Source of the DNA: Spirodela intermedia
Lineage: Eukaryota > Streptophyta > Magnoliopsida > Alismatales > Araceae
Assembly: GCA_902729315.2 (NCBI GenBank)
Contig: LR746266.1
Coordinates: forward strand, 6,027,259 to 6,091,258
DNA length: 64,000 nt
Direction: 5' to 3'
In this document: positions 62,418-64,000 of the stretch, one piece after another
Position numbering within the stretch: position 1 is the first letter of the stretch
Layout of the letters: each line of letters begins with the position of its first letter
Translations under genes and position numbers: made by a program
Notes under the pieces: model-generated
What the model saw: the letters and a program-made list of their open reading frames with translations, nothing else
What the model was told of the DNA's origin: nothing
Databases searched by the model: none

Positions 62418-63794
62418 CAGTCCTCGGAGTAATGGGCTGCACTCGAGTTTTTACTTGATAAGGGGGGTTGCCCAGGATTGTTTTGTCCATGGCGGAGCCG
62501 AAAGGGAAGTCTTTGGAGACCAGCTCGACGGAGACGGCTGCCTGACTCACCCGAATGCCCTCCGAGTCCGCGACGTGGACGGCCACCACTCGTTTCCTCT
62601 TCTGCTCGTCACCCACTGGCTCTTATTAACACGTTAGCTCAGGGAAACGGTCACAGAGAGAGAAGAAGACCTGGAAGAAGGGGGGTCTCCCATTCTTACT
62701 CTTCTGATGTTCTCTTCTTGGTGCGCTCTCCACTGGTCAACGGTGAACGGCTGCAGAGAGGCGCTCGCGATCGAAATCTCGACTCTGCTGGCTCCGGCAT
62801 TCTGCATTCGAACACGGGTCAAATGCTAGCGAGCGAGCGAGAGAGAGGACCAGCAGCCATGGCTCAGAAAGGAACCACCTTGAAGTATATGATTGAAGTG
62901 TCGGACGGGGGTGAGTCCAGAACGAAGCCGCCCTTGAGGAAGGACCAGCAGCCATTCCTCGCCAGCGCCGTCCCTATGCATCTGATCGTCGCGTTCCCCG
63001 TCGCCAATCTAGCCTTCACGAGCGCCGATTCTTCTCCTCTAATCTTAACCCAGCCTTTTAGAACCGCCGAGGGAGAGAAAGGAGATCAATCGCTCAGAAG
63101 AATAATGAAAAGTTTCCATAGTTCTAATATCTCTGTAAGCTATATTTATATCAAGATTGTCGGTGGGTTTCGAAGAGGCAAGAACACGCCGATCTGGGCT
63201 TGGAATGAATCAGTGGCGAAGAACGGGAGGGTTCTCACATGAAAAGGCGTATCTGGTGCCGGTGGCGAGGTTGTCCAGAACATAAGCCGGGGAGGACGCC
63301 GCGGTCTCGTTGTTCACCTGGATTACTCTCGCCGGATCTGGCAGGATCCCTCCGCCGTAAAGCGGGCCCTCCGGGTTGGCTTTGCACTGAGAAACGACGG
63401 TGGAGTGTGAACCAGGCAGCCATTCTAGAGATGAGAACGGCCTCATCCGCTAAGCTCTAGCGAGACCAGACCAACTTCTTACATACACAGAGAGAGAGAG
63501 AGGTAGAGAAGGGGGGGAGATCATATATTCCTATAGGAGGGGATTATCCCTGTACAAGAGCAATGCCGGCGAGAGGAAATTTATGGCCGTGGATTCTCGG
63601 TGTCGTAATGGGTTAATCCATGGTGATTCGTCCCAGGGCAAGTGAAAATGAGTGAGACTAACCTCGGTGTAGGCAGTAGAATCGTACCATAGCCCCTCTG
63701 CAGGGGAAACAAACAGCTTAATCCGGATAGAAATCAGTCGGTAAACATGGGAAAGAGAGCTGCCCAAGTGCAGTAGAATCGGTAAGCATGGGAG

Positions 63795-63840
<46 letters not shown>

Positions 63841-63917
63841 TTAGAATACGCAACGCAGTGAGTGAAGAGGAGAGCTGCCCAAGTGAGGTATCGCAGACGC
63901 AGGGTTACCGTTGCCAT
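61269..63917 (-). CDS. GH10 endo-1,4-beta-xylanase with CBM4/9-type module
   Basis: A secreted wall enzyme that cuts the xylan backbone. Eight exons on the minus strand: 63917-63839, 63697-63663, 63386-63239, 63054-62879, 62801-62700, 62619-62455, 62313-61672 and 61604-61269, giving 560 aa. An N-terminal signal peptide is visible (YLTWAALLFTHCVAYS). A carbohydrate-binding module follows (~30-165: CKANPEGPLYGGGILP, then CWVKI and NGCWSFLKGGFVLD). The GH10 barrel starts near 180, with FENELKWY, GHNIFW, the acid/base E334 in WDVNNE and the nucleophile E437 in WLTEVDI. EGIMLWTAFHPRG and GEYKVRV near the C-terminus are typical of plant members. The start was chosen at 63917 because it begins the signal peptide; only 83 bp of upstream sequence are in the window. 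Introns 1 and 6 contain GA microsatellites. Confidence 0.95.
62359..62417. repeat. (GA)n microsatellite in xylanase intron 6
   Basis: About 29 GA units in an intron of only 141 bp (62314-62454). Confidence 0.95.
63796..63837. repeat. (GA)n microsatellite abutting the xylanase exon 1 donor
   Basis: On the gene's strand the intron begins gtctctct directly after exon 1, so the CT run starts at the splice donor itself. Confidence 0.9.
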
Positions 63918-64000
63918 GGGGGTCTCCGTGGAGAAGGAGAAAACCCCGTCGCGCCGCACACCCGGAGAACTCTTCGTCAAAACCCCTTTCCAAACCCTTC

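Noticed and set aside
1-64000. CRISPR arrays, rRNA or canonical tRNA genes
   Set aside because: None seen by eye; the repeats present are microsatellites, a minisatellite and transposon remnants, and no cloverleaf could be drawn. A tRNAscan run would be the decisive test.

Overview
This is nuclear DNA of a flowering plant. Genes carry many spliceosomal introns, organelle-targeted proteins (PetM, a PPR protein) are encoded as nuclear genes, and plant-only transcription factors (Dof, KANADI, ERF) are present. Several genes (PPR, Dof, GH10 xylanase, 2-oxoglutarate oxygenase) have very GC-rich coding sequence, while others (LINES, FAM114, sorting nexin) are much more AT-rich. That two-class pattern suggests a monocot, but this is an inference and I cannot name the species. 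Long GA/CT microsatellites occur throughout, including inside introns and next to splice sites.

Layout. 1-3.65 kb: the 3' part of a decayed Ty1/copia element on the minus strand. 3.72-4.02 kb: a broken C-terminal piece of a methylesterase gene. 4.58-5.86 kb (-): a three-exon 2-oxoglutarate/Fe(II) oxygenase. 6.02-11.46 kb (-): an eleven-exon Lines homologue whose stop is only 156 bp from the next start codon. 11.80-13.93 kb (+): an intronless PPR gene, divergent from Lines. 14.88-15.75 kb (-): an intronless Dof factor. 17.12-22.16 kb (-): a nine-exon FAM114 (DUF719) protein, divergent from the next gene. 23.17-35.15 kb (+): a fifteen-exon PXA-PX sorting nexin. 36.91-44.73 kb (-): a ten-exon S9 prolyl-oligopeptidase-family protein, convergent with the nexin. 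47.17-48.02 kb (+): a two-exon ERF. 49.99-50.54 kb (+): an F-box/LRR pseudogene. 52.24-52.59 kb (+): petM of the cytochrome b6f complex. 57.91-59.87 kb (+): a six-exon KANADI gene. 61.27-63.92 kb (-): an eight-exon GH10 xylanase with a carbohydrate-binding module.

The genes do not form one pathway; this is an ordinary plant gene neighbourhood. Exon models were built by hand from splice signals, reading phase and family conservation. In every model the summed exon length is a whole number of codons with no internal stop. No RNA was available, so UTRs and transcription starts are not defined.

I found no clearly new biological system. The most notable points are the S9 family member that keeps its nucleophile Ser but seems to lack the canonical Asp and His, the very short Lines/oxygenase spacing, the C-run cluster upstream of KANADI, splice donors embedded in microsatellites, and an unidentified decayed coding-like block with internal duplication near 36.3-36.8 kb.
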